Below are positions 58,901-64,000 of a stretch of DNA of 64,000 nt, one piece after another. The notes beneath the pieces are model-generated. The model had not been told where the DNA came from. It saw only the letters and a list, made by a program, of their open reading frames with translations, and did not search any database. A program made the translations under genes and the position numbers. The stretch is from positions 19,031,184 through 19,095,183 of the forward strand of contig OZ020303.1 in NCBI GenBank assembly GCA_963971305.1. The letters run 5' to 3'. The stretch's first letter is position 1. Each line of letters starts with the position of its first letter. This DNA is from Arcuatula senhousia (Eukaryota; Mollusca; Bivalvia; Mytilida; Mytilidae).

Positions 58901-61900
58901 GGCACACACCTAACTTTAGATCAGACAGGCATTCTAGATGTTTCTCAGAATATTGAGGAGGAAACTGAAGAAAAAGAAGATTTAAAAGTTATAGAAGATG
59001 ATAATATCTCTGATGTCCAAGCAGATGAAAAAGTTGTTTTGGCAGAAATTGAAAATGCTCTACATACAACTAGGAATTTAAATAAATCATTTGAAGTTGA
59101 GGAAGATTCAGACATTGCTGGTTCAAATTTCATTGATGAAAATGGGAACTTTTCACACCAAGCTACAGAATATGAAGTTGACCAGGTTACCAGCCTAGAT
59201 GATAGTCATGTTACCCTCGACCAGACAGGGATATTGGATGAATCTGTTACTGAAATTAATGAAAAAGCTATTCTGGATACACCAATTGATATTTCACCTG
59301 ATACAGCTTGCTCAACAAATGGTAAAAACAATGCAGTGGATGGAGGAGAGACATTAGAAGTCTCAAGTGATGACCTGAAAGATGATGTTGAGAATTTTGA
59401 TGTAGATCTTACAGGTACACCCAATCAATCAGATGTTTGTCAAAGGAAAAACCTTACACCACTTGAAAGTTCTAACATCCTTGTAGATGAAAATGCAAAT
59501 TTTGACCAATCTCTGGATGAAAATAGAACTTCTACAAGAAAAGACCTGGCAATTGAATTAGATGATACACATATTACTTTGGATCAAACTGGAATTAAAG
59601 ATCTATCCCAAAATGACTTGGTTGAAATCATTGAAAACAAAAAAAGTAGTCATGATAATGAAGAACAATCTGAAATTAAGGATGCAGAGATTAGTGGAGA
59701 GGGACCTATATCTGTTGCTGATGATGCCCATTTGCCTAGAGTGTCAACTGGAGTTTTGGAGCTGTCTTTAGATGAAGCAGATCAGATCATTGACACTATT
59801 GATGGTAAGAATAATGTGGATGATGTTTATTTGACACTTGATCAAACAGGTCTTGATGATCAGTCTAGTGAGATTTCTGATATAGACAAAGATGAAAATA
59901 AAGAAGACAAATGTGATGAAGATGAATCAGCTGCATTAGATGAAAGTCATCTTACATTAGACCATACTGGCATTTTAGATCAATCAGATGAAAACAATGA
60001 TGAGGAAATATCTATAGTTGTTAGTCAAATGGAAGCATTGTCAATATCTAGCGAAAATTGTATGGCAACTGTCCAAACAGGCGAACTGGACCCTGCTTTG
60101 GAAGAAAGAAAAGACATTAATGTAGAAGGAGATGTTTGTCTAAGCAACACACATTTGAAACAGGACCAAAGTGAGAATTCTGAAATGTTGGAAGGAAATG
60201 ATGATGACCTTGCTTTCAAAGGACAATCCATTAACTTGGATGATGCCCATCTGACTCTAGACCAAACAGGGATTATAAATTTGTCTCGTGATTCAGAAGA
60301 TAACTTGATTTTGAAAGATGAATCAGCCCAACTTGATGAAACTTGCTTAACTCTTGACCAGACTGGTGTATTGGACAATGACATCACTGGTCTATCCACA
60401 AGTTTGAACAGCAATCATTCAGAAGCAGAGGAATCCTCAGAAGAGGCATTGTCTGTAACACTTGATCAGACAGGCTTTGTGGATATAGAGGGTGGTGGTG
60501 GTGGTGTTGAAAAATTGATGGGTAAAATATTATTACCTTAAATTCACAGGAATATTTGTTAATTAATAGTACAACCACTTTATTTCAGGGTGCATATAAA
60601 AATTATTTGTATCAATTTCACACATTGACATACATATCCTATATCATTTACTTTCACAATCACATATCTTAACCATAAAATCATTTTGTGTATATGTTTT
60701 GGAATTTAACAAGAGGAAAGTATTAGGTTCAGAATGATTAGGCAAAATGTTATGTTTTGCAATAGTTAATATATAGCATTCTCATAACTGAGTCTTTCAA
60801 TTTGACAATTTTGGAAATTTCTAATTTCATTTTAAAAGTGGTAATTAAAACATTAATCTGATACTATTCTAGAATCTGAGCCTATTATTTTCTTTTCATC
60901 ATTACTTTGATACTGCTCAAATGTTTTTACAGGTATGGAAATTTGGAGAGATAAGATTAATTTATTTAAATATGATCCCAAAGTAAATATGCCTCCTAAA
61001 ATTTTGTTTTAATTAGACCCTTGAATTCAGATTCATTTAAAAGAAACATTCAGAATACATTTTGAACTTGTGATATTATTGGAACTGATTAAGGGTCTTT
61101 CCAGAAATGTAAAGTGGAGAAAAGGGGGAATTAGAAATGTAATGCTTATATATATTACAAGCATCACCCAAAAAGTGCTGAACAAAAATAAATTCAAATT
61201 TGCCTTTACATCATTAAAAGTATCTTAATTTGTTAAAAGAGAAATAATATAATTTAAAGTTATGGATTCCTTGAAGTTAAAGGTTATAATGAAGTTTAGC
61301 AGGTCCAACTAAATTATAATTTATGTATTTTACAGGTTTTCCTGAGCCAGTCACCAGTTCCCTAAAAGATCTAAAGTATGAGACACTGATGGAAGGGAAG
61401 AGAGTATCTGTAACGGTCAGCCATGTTGATAGCCCAAGCCAATTCTACTGCCACCTAGAAGAGAACCAAACCAAGATCGACAGCCTACTGGATGAAATGT
61501 TCAACTTCTATTCAGAGTTGTCCAAGTCTCAGTACAAGCTGTCCAATATAGAACCTCAGATGATCTGTGCTGCCAAGTTCTCAGAAGATGACTCTTGGTA
61601 TAGAGCCAAGATTGTATCAGCTGATGGTGATAGATGTAAAGTACTATTCCTTGATCATGGCAATACGGAGGAGACCCCATTGACATCACTGAAACAACTA
61701 CTGACAAGGTTTTCTGAGCTTCCTGTTCAAGGAATTAAATGTGTTCTGTCAGGGATAGGAGCTACAGGGTCAGATTGGAATGATGAAGATACCACACTGT
61801 TTAAGGAACTCACACAAGACAAGTATGATTTGTAGTAATAAGAGTCCAAGGGTTGTCAGTACTTATTTGAAGACTAGATTTTCAAATGAGTTGCATGTAG

Positions 61901-63696
61901 CTAAGGGATTTAATTTAAATGTTGATCTTGGATTACAATACTACTTAATAAATACAATTTTAATCTGATATCAATAATGAAAGAAAGTACTAGTAAAGAA
62001 ATAAACCTCAAAATTACTCTACTTTAACCTCAACTAATGTGTCCAGCAATAACAATAACTAAAAGCTATTTTTTCTGCAACTCTTTATAATTAAGTTACA
62101 TGTATATATTTAGACTTGTTTCTAGGTTTATCAACAACAATATATTTGATATATGTTTGGGACACATTGGAACCTTCGAGATTTCAATGGTATTTAACTT
62201 TTTTTGTAAATGTAACATAATTCTTTGTAGGACAATGCTAGCAGACATAGTTGGTCATGGGAAGAACAGATCATATATTGTTCAGCTCTTAGACATGGGG
62301 ATATCTGTTCGACAGACCATGATAGAGAAAGCCCATGGTGTAGTCATGTCCACACCCTGTGTTAATACCAGAGTTAGACGAGTATTTTCAGATTCTAGTG
62401 ACGTAGCATCCCCAATGAAGATTAAAATGCCATCATTGTCCATGGAAGAAGATTCAATAGTAGAGGAATCTAACTGCGGGTAAAGACTTTCATTTAACCT
62501 CACACTTATATACATGAAAAAATGTTTACAAGCCCTATTTTTGTCTCGCCTGCGAAGCAGAGCGGGACATAGGTGTTACTTTACCGGCGGCGACGGCGGC
62601 GTTAACTTTTTGGAAAAGTTTTATGAGCACCTCCATATCTCAAGAGCTATAGGTCCTAGGTTGATGAAACTTGGTATGCATATGCCCCAGTAGTAGCTTA
62701 GCACAGTTGCATCCCCATCTTTTGACCTTGACCTTGATTTTCCGGTTGAGTGACTGACAATTTTCAATACATATAATAGCAATGGAAAAGTTTTGCGAGC
62801 ACCTCCATATCTCAAGAACTATAGGTCCTAGGTTGATGAAACTTGGTATGCATATGCCCCAGTAGTAGCTTAGCTCAGTTGCATCCCCATCTTTTGACCT
62901 AGACCTTGATTTTCCGGTTGAGTGACTTTGACAATTTTCAAAACATATAATAGCAATGGAAAAGTTTTGCGAGCACCGCCATATCTTAAGAACTATAGGT
63001 CCTAGGTTGATGAAACCTGGTATGCATATGCCCCAGTATTAGCTTACCACAGTTGCATCCCCATCTTTTGACCTTGACCTTGATTTTTCGGTTGAGTGAC
63101 TTTGACAATTTTCAATACATATAATAGCAATGGAAAAGTTTTGCAAGCACCTCCATATCTCAAGAACTATAGGTCCTAGGTTGATGAAACTTGGAATACA
63201 TATGCCCCATTAGTAGCTTAGCACAGTTGCATCCCCATCTTTTGACCTTGACCTTGATTTTCTGGTTGAGTGACTTTGATTATTTTTATTGCATATATTT
63301 GCAATGTTTAAGTTCTATAAACATCTTTTGATCTCAGAAACTGAAAATCCATGTAAATTCAAAATATAGTGCAAGAAAGAAAGAATAATTGTTTCTGATG
63401 GTGCCGGCAGGCGAGACATACTTTAGTGTTAACTCTTGTTATATTAAATTTATTCAGCATTTTGAATGTAATCTCGAAGTACTTATGCTTCAAAGCAACT
63501 CAAGACTTTGACATTGTTATTGTTTTAGTGAACACCTGAGATATTTAGTTGATTTCAAGTATGTTAGTATCAGATCATGTTTATGTTTTTGTTTAACTCG
63601 ACTGTATTTTACAGAAAAAATTATGAAAACTTTGAAGAAATTTTACCAAATTTATCGGTTCATCTCATGTTCATGATATATGTCAATTACACATAA
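26770..63696 (+). CDS. giant 11-Tudor-domain germ-granule-type scaffold with RGG/FG/WG and LDQT repeat regions (13 exons)
   Basis: Exons: 26770-28942, 29816-29933, 31142-31401, 32552-32692, 46764-47982, 49442-52356, 55639-56196, 56791-56859, 57366-57422, 58194-60521, 61336-61822, 62231-62479, 63615-63696. All 12 junctions have GT/AG borders and keep the frame; the total is 10,656 nt, about 3551 aa. Order: Tudor 1-4 (residues 1-724), Tudor 5 (about 765-970), RGG/FG/WG region (about 970-1450), Tudor 6-9 (to 2275), Tudor 10 (to 2461), linkers, LDQT region (about 2505-3275), Tudor 11 (to about 3450), tail. Each Tudor shows the extended (Maine-Tudor) pattern with WYRA and DYGN motifs. Such proteins (Drosophila Tudor, vertebrate TDRD6 and TDRD15) bind symmetrically dimethylated arginines of PIWI and Vasa proteins and scaffold cytoplasmic germ granules. 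Family assignment is firm; exact orthology is not, and the last exon is the least certain. Confidence 0.9.
28943..29815 (+). other. intron 1, with foldback element copy 2
   Basis: Contains the second copy of the palindromic element (GAATAACCAAAATATGATC and its inverse at 29338-29461) within a longer similar block at about 29240-29482. Otherwise AT-rich. Confidence 0.7.
29816..29933 (+). CDS. Tudor gene exon 2: end of Tudor 4 and linker
   Basis: Preceded by CCCCTTTGCAG, followed by GTAAGG. Reads [20 protein letters not shown] then [14 protein letters not shown]. It completes the last strand of Tudor 4 and leads to Tudor 5. Phase 1 in, phase 2 out. Confidence 0.8.
29934..31141 (+). other. intron 2
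   Basis: Mostly unremarkable AT-rich sequence. A fragment at about 30887-30950 (TACGCCCTAC ... GTAGAGGGGCATATAG followed by GTCCATCCATCC) looks like the hairpin start of another tandem-repeat family, truncated. Confidence 0.5.
31142..31401 (+). CDS. Tudor gene exon 3: first part of Tudor 5
   Basis: Acceptor TTTTACATCAG, donor GTTTGT. Encodes the OB-fold-like N-terminal part ([20 protein letters not shown]) and [16 protein letters not shown] of Tudor 5. The junction to exon 4 falls inside the Tudor core (ACA G|GA ATT). Confidence 0.85.
31402..32551 (+). other. intron 3
   Basis: Holds the 560 bp TA-flanked transposon at 31791-32350, listed separately. The rest shows no recognisable feature. 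Confidence 0.6.
31791..32350. mobile_element. 560 bp MITE with TA target duplication in intron 3
   Basis: The left end TAGTCCGTTTGAGTTTTATA and the reverse complement of the right end, TAGTCCATTTGAGTTCTATA, begin inverted repeats of about 34 bp that continue to AATCAACGAAAA. TA flanks both sides. A second inner pair ('CATACGAACTC' and 'GAGTTCGTATAC') extends the symmetry. Tc1/mariner-type mobilisation is plausible from the TA target. No coding capacity. Confidence 0.8.
32552..32692 (+). CDS. Tudor gene exon 4: core of Tudor 5
   Basis: Acceptor TTGTTTCAG, donor GTAATT. Encodes [12 protein letters not shown] followed by [20 protein letters not shown], the conserved end of a Tudor core and the start of the following SN-like half. 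The methylarginine-contact asparagine is present. Confidence 0.9.
33070..33990 (+). mobile_element. tandem-repeat element, family G
   Basis: Starts TTCCCCGCCGCAACGCGTCGG, with CTCCGTCCGTCCGTCCGTCA following, and ends GCGGCGGGGGA...CGCGTAGCAATCTTGTT. CCCCGCCGC/GCGGCGGGG are the inverted ends. Three units contain 'GTGGGTGCAACTCCTCGGA' and 'CTTTACACACTGATAGGGTA'; the first two also carry 'AATGGCCGCCGTTTCCATGG'. Unit length is about 300-320 bp, longer than in other families. Confidence 0.8.
34977..36111 (+). mobile_element. tandem-repeat element, family B, copy 3
   Basis: The left hairpin is AGCTCACCTTGCC, GAA, GGCAATGTGAGCT, followed by GGCGTCCGTCGTCCGTCGTC. The right end is AAGGTGAGCGATTCAGGCTC and the CTGGGAGCCTC hairpin. 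The two internal units are a longer type (about 480 bp) with 'AACATGGCCGCCATGGCTAAAAATAGAACA'-like blocks rather than the 160 bp unit. Confidence 0.8.
36451..36680 (+). mobile_element. tandem-repeat element start, family I
   Basis: The hairpin ATGGCCCGACCACGTATGTG, GATCGGCCAT is followed by CCTCTGTCCGTATGTCTGTA and a 'GGTTAAGGTCCAT(T/A)AC' unit. Related units at 40352-40720 ('GGTAAAGGTCCATATCCCAG', twice) suggest that B insertions split this element. Confidence 0.5.
36680..37405 (+). repeat. array of family B units
   Basis: Four to five 155-165 bp units, each with 'GTCAGATGACCCCTTATAGGGGTT', 'GGCCCCTTAAAGGCAAAAAATAG' and 'TTGCTTGCTTAAATGTTCAGCTC', without B termini of their own. Each unit contains the palindrome ACCCCTTATAGGGGT. 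Confidence 0.8.
37407..38858 (+). mobile_element. tandem-repeat element, family B, copy 4
   Basis: The hairpin AGCTCACCTGACCC, GAA, GGGTCATGTGAGCT is followed by GTCCGTCGTCCGTCCGTC-type repeats. Three units of about 480 bp contain 'AACATGGCCGC(C/T)GTGGCTAAAAATAG'. The right end is GTCAGGTGAGCGATTCAGGC then the GGCTCCTGGGAGCC hairpin and CTCTTGTT. The next copy starts four bases later. Confidence 0.85.
38862..40254 (+). mobile_element. tandem-repeat element, family B, copy 5 (with family F fragment)
   Basis: Same termini as copy 4. At 39104 the B sequence is replaced by a family F start (ACCTGCGTCGCCGAAGGCGA...), and B resumes at about 39572 with 'ATTCTGGCATAGGGTAAAAG'. The F piece lacks its right end, so this is either a truncated insertion or a recombination product. 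Confidence 0.75.
40735..41433 (+). mobile_element. tandem-repeat element, family A, copy 3
   Basis: Left end decayed (GTATGCCTGCCAAGCAGAGT), right end GGCAGGCGAGACATAC...TTAACTCTTGTT. A foreign block at about 40905-41105, beginning ATAAAGGGCTGTAATC and containing 'GACGCTGGTCGCGTAACGCAGGTGACCGC', interrupts the unit and is not related to other repeats here. Confidence 0.75.
41561..42924 (+). mobile_element. tandem-repeat element, family B, copy 6
   Basis: The hairpin AGCTCACCTGGACC, GAA, GGTCCATGTGAGCT is followed by (GTC)n-rich GTCGTCGTCTGTCGTC. Six or so 155-165 bp units; the right end is CCAGGTGAGCGATTCAGGCT and CTCTTGTT. It resembles copy 7 closely in its first 400 bp. Confidence 0.85.
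43019..45236 (+). mobile_element. tandem-repeat element, family F, split by family B
   Basis: The hairpin ACCCGCGTCGCCGAAGGCGA...GCAGGTCTAGTAG is followed by CTGTCTGTCCGTCCGTCCCG. Units contain 'TTTACA(C/G)(A/T)(A/G)TGATTA' and 'AAAAGCGACTTTTT'. F breaks after 'GCGACTTTTTTAT' and resumes at 44928 with 'TGTATCCATAATAACTTTTT', matching the continuous sequence of the F fragment at 39330-39360. Its right end is lost against the family A element at 45239. Confidence 0.75.
43428..44927 (+). mobile_element. tandem-repeat element, family B, copy 7, inserted in family F
   Basis: Full-length: hairpin start AGCTCACCTGGACC, GAA, GGTCCAGGTGAGCT; GTCGTCGTC stretch; seven units with spacing 165, 165, 158, 158, 158 and 157 bp measured from TGTCAGATGA to TGTCAGATGA; and end CCAGGTGAGC...CCTCTTGTT. 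The F flanks read ...TTTTTTAT before and TGTATCC after, so B went in next to T residues without a visible longer duplication. Confidence 0.9.
45239..46132 (+). mobile_element. tandem-repeat element, family A, copy 4
   Basis: The hairpin GTCTCGCCTGC, GAA, GCAAAGCGGGAC is followed by a GGCGGCGGCGGCG stretch. Four units of 174 bp ('CTCAAGAACTATAGGTCCTAGG', 'TTGATGAAACTTGGTATGCATATG'); right end GGCAGGCGAGACATAC...CTCTTG. Confidence 0.9.
46225..46345 (+). repeat. dispersed repeat family Q, copy 2
   Basis: 'AAGTCCACCATAGGATGCAAGTG' and 'TGTCCACATTGGGCCTAGAACATAC' match copies at 165-315 and 53925-54075. This copy is the shortest and most diverged. Confidence 0.55.
46764..47982 (+). CDS. Tudor gene exon 5: end of Tudor 5, then RGG/FG/WG modules 1-3
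   Basis: Acceptor TTTTTTCTTTCAG. The first 70 or so codons ([20 protein letters not shown]...) finish the SN-like part of Tudor 5. From about 46980 the protein changes to glycine/arginine/phenylalanine repeats: [20 protein letters not shown] and similar. Three times the repeats end in (D/E)DWGDGPSTS (tryptophan codons at 47339, 47674 and 47957), making modules of roughly 95-110 residues. This resembles the disordered N-terminus of Vasa helicases, whose RG motifs are arginine-methylated and bound by Tudor domains. Donor TCTAG|GTTTGA. Confidence 0.9.
47983..49441 (+). other. intron 5, with possible minus-strand transcript signals
   Basis: No repeat element identified, unlike the other long introns. 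TGACGTCA (48819-48826) and a consensus donor on the minus strand (TTGAG|GTGAGT at 48642) lie upstream of open minus-strand frames (48587-48638 and 48383-48498), but there is no ATG in a usable place. See findings. Confidence 0.4.
49442..52356 (+). CDS. Tudor gene exon 6: RGG module 4 and Tudor domains 6-9
   Basis: Acceptor CATGTTTTCAG. The exon opens inside the [10 protein letters not shown] boundary that also separates the earlier modules. About six copies of a 30 bp unit ([10 protein letters not shown]) lie at 49508-49690, then [11 protein letters not shown] repeats, DDWGDDSST (tryptophan codon 49860) and GDSWDNTSS. Tudor cores follow: YFVDYGNTE (T6), RFIDYGNSD (T7), CFIDYGNSE (T8) and TFVDYGNGE (T9), all with WYRA and the contact asparagine. 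Donor AAAG|GTATGT. The frame is open without interruption for nearly 1000 codons. Confidence 0.95.
49508..49690 (+). repeat. coding minisatellite, 30 bp unit x about 6
   Basis: The unit GTGGCCGTGGTGGAAGTTTT + GGAGACAGAG encodes [10 protein letters not shown]. Copies differ at only a few positions (CTTTGG, TTTAGG, TTTCGG variants), so the array is young and its copy number is likely to vary between individuals without breaking the frame. Confidence 0.85.
53925..54075 (+). repeat. dispersed repeat family Q, copy 3
   Basis: 'GAAAGTCCACCAAAGAATGC', 'GTGAGTCCACCATGGGCTGC' and 'TCCTATCATGCTGCGCTC' match copy 1 at 165-315 closely. Confidence 0.65.
54084..55578 (+). mobile_element. tandem-repeat element, family D
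   Basis: The hairpin ATGTCTCCCCTTCCC, AGA, AGGGGGAGACAT is followed by a (TTC)n run in the place of the GTCCGTCC stretch, about nine units of roughly 160 bp ('AGGGCTTTGATATTTGGCATG', 'TATGACCTTGACCTTTGACC'), and the inverted end GGAAGGGGAGACATCA. Confidence 0.85.
55639..56196 (+). CDS. Tudor gene exon 7: Tudor 10 (duplicate of Tudor 9)
   Basis: Acceptor TATATTTTAG, donor GTGATA. A symmetric phase 1-1 exon of 558 nt carrying one complete extended Tudor domain. The first half is clearly diverged from Tudor 9 ([19 protein letters not shown] here). From 55836 to about 56132 it is almost base-for-base identical to 51996-52292 (about five differences, no indels). The core is TFVDYGNGE with WYRA. 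Confidence 0.95.
56197..56790 (+). other. intron 7, with a small MITE
   Basis: The MITE lies at 56484-56675 and is listed separately; nothing else seen. Confidence 0.5.
56484..56675. mobile_element. 192 bp MITE with ACTGTGG ends
   Basis: ACTGTGGTTTCACTGTTATT at the left and, reversed, ACTGTGGATTTCTATATTTT at the right; internal 'TTTTCATGG' and 'CCATGAAAAT' add further symmetry. No clear target duplication. Confidence 0.55.
56791..56859 (+). CDS. Tudor gene exon 8: acidic linker
   Basis: 69 nt, phase 1-1. Acceptor ATGTTTTTAG, donor GTAATA. Reads [20 protein letters not shown] then LSEG. Small and symmetric, so it could be skipped without losing frame. Confidence 0.65.
57366..57422 (+). CDS. 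Tudor gene exon 9: acidic linker
   Basis: 57 nt, phase 1-1. Acceptor TGTGTAG, donor GTAATT. Reads [19 protein letters not shown]. As with exon 8, support is splice sites plus unbroken frame; it could be an alternative exon. Introns 8 (56860-57365, with a short AT-dinucleotide run near 57040) and 9 (57423-58193) hold nothing else recognisable. Confidence 0.6.
58194..60521 (+). CDS. Tudor gene exon 10: acidic LDQT-repeat region
   Basis: Acceptor TTTATTGTAG, donor GTAAAA; a phase 1-1 exon of 2328 nt. It encodes about 776 residues rich in D, E, S, T, L and I with no tryptophan. A motif L-D-(D/E)-(T/S)-H-(L/I/V)-T-L-D-Q-T-G-(I/F)-L-D recurs about 15 times clearly, plus weaker copies ([22 protein letters not shown]). 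Four copies at 58400-58830 are near-identical 105 bp (35-residue) tandem units. The region is probably disordered. I recognise no described domain. The exon ends in a GGGGGV run. Confidence 0.9.
58400..58830 (+). repeat. coding tandem repeat, 105 bp x 4
   Basis: The unit encodes [20 protein letters not shown] + [15 protein letters not shown]. Successive copies differ at a few bases (one CATGTTCAC for CATCTTCAC, one CAAGCT for CACGCT), so they arose recently. The 105 bp length keeps the frame. Confidence 0.95.
60522..61335 (+). other. intron 10
   Basis: AT-rich, no repeat element seen. A possible cassette exon at 60933-60982 was considered and rejected because its phases do not fit. Confidence 0.5.
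61336..61822 (+). CDS. Tudor gene exon 11: Tudor 11
   Basis: Acceptor TATTTTACAG, donor CAA|GTATGA. Reads [38 protein letters not shown] and [14 protein letters not shown]. The usual DYGN tyrosine is histidine, which may weaken the aromatic cage, while the asparagine is kept. Confidence 0.9.
62231..62479 (+). CDS. Tudor gene exon 12: end of Tudor 11 and basic/serine tail
   Basis: Acceptor TTCTTTGTAG, donor GTAAAG. Completes the SN-like half ([20 protein letters not shown]), then [12 protein letters not shown] and [14 protein letters not shown]. Joins exon 11 across an AA|G lysine codon. Confidence 0.8.
62543..63440 (+). mobile_element. tandem-repeat element, family A, copy 5 (intron 12)
   Basis: The hairpin GTCTCGCCTGC, GAA, GCAGAGCGGGAC and a GGCGGCGACGGCGGCG stretch are followed by four 174 bp units; right end GGCAGGCGAGACATAC...CTCTTGTT. 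Complete and very similar to copy 4 at 45239-46132, so a recent insertion. Confidence 0.9.
63615..63696 (+). CDS. Tudor gene exon 13: probable last exon
   Basis: Acceptor TGTATTTTACAG. Continues the split GG|A codon, reads [19 protein letters not shown] then a few residues and TAA. An AATAAA follows at 63764-63769. The peptide has no recognisable motif, so a different, more distant last exon is possible. Confidence 0.5.
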
Positions 63697-64000
63697 CCTT
63701 ACTAGATCTCTCAGACACAGTAATATTACTAGGTTATGCTATTAACATAACAGTAAAGCTATAAATAAACTAGAAAACTGTGAACACCAGCTTACTAATA
63801 AAAACAACCTGTCCTGGAATATCGATCAGAAGAAATTTAAAACACGAGGTGCACCTTGTCATCAAATGGCTTAGTCCATGTTTTGCAGTCCTAAACCCAA
63901 AAGAATCATTCTAATCAAATTCTAAAGTAGAAAGTGCACATCTACATTATGTCACTAAATTGTGGAAGTTGTATGGAAATTCATCAAAAGGTTTAGTAAG
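63697..64000. other. probable 3' UTR and right edge
   Basis: AATAAA at 63764-63769 could be the poly(A) signal of the Tudor gene, 68 bp after the predicted stop. Nothing else is recognised to the end of the window. Confidence 0.4.

Noticed and set aside
60933..60982. Possible cassette exon ([17 protein letters not shown]) between exons 10 and 11
   Set aside because: Splice-like borders exist, but it enters in phase 1 and leaves in phase 0, which would break the frame of exon 11.
1..64000. tRNA, rRNA and autonomous transposase or Rep/helicase genes
   Set aside because: None was recognised by eye on either strand; a tRNA or covariance-model scan was not possible here.

Overview
This looks like nuclear DNA of a bivalve mollusc, probably a mussel (Mytilidae). 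The window is AT-rich, introns are long and full of repeats with consensus GT/AG borders, and there are no prokaryote-style gene clusters. The repeats match what is known of bivalve genomes: short elements with 155-175 bp internal tandem repeats, and hammerhead-ribozyme-bearing repeats. The species itself is an inference.

Layout. 1-2160: last two exons of a small membrane-protein gene (+ strand), with a 582 bp inverted-repeat transposon in its last intron. 2200-26430: about 24 kb without a firmly supported gene, made of nested transposons: tandem-repeat elements of many families, MITEs, a 575 bp-arm inverted duplication, a repeat with a hammerhead-ribozyme core, and decayed LINEs. One RTE-like LINE is cut into three pieces by later insertions. 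One candidate exon of unknown identity lies at 22379-22617. 26600-63700: one large germline-type gene on the + strand.

The main gene. Thirteen exons join without a frame break at any of the 12 junctions, giving a protein of about 3551 residues. It has 11 extended Tudor domains. Two unusual low-complexity regions separate them: an RGG/FG/WG-rich region of about 480 residues between Tudor 5 and Tudor 6, resembling the N-terminus of Vasa-type helicases, and an acidic region of about 770 residues between Tudor 10 and Tudor 11, built on a repeated [12 protein letters not shown] motif. Eleven Tudor domains is the number in Drosophila Tudor, a germ-granule scaffold. The RG-rich region is the class of sequence whose methylated arginines Tudor domains bind, so this protein may carry both receptor and ligand. 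Its promoter holds an E2F-like palindrome and a TCACGTGA E-box 10 bp apart, a pairing known at silenced germline genes in mammals.

The introns hold most of the repeats. Intron 4 (14 kb) is almost entirely nested tandem-repeat elements. At least ten sequence-unrelated families share one plan: a terminal hairpin whose arm recurs inverted at the other end, a GTCCGTCC-like stretch, 155-175 bp tandem units and a CTTGTT end. I infer that these are non-autonomous Helentron-type (HINE or 'pearl'-like) elements.
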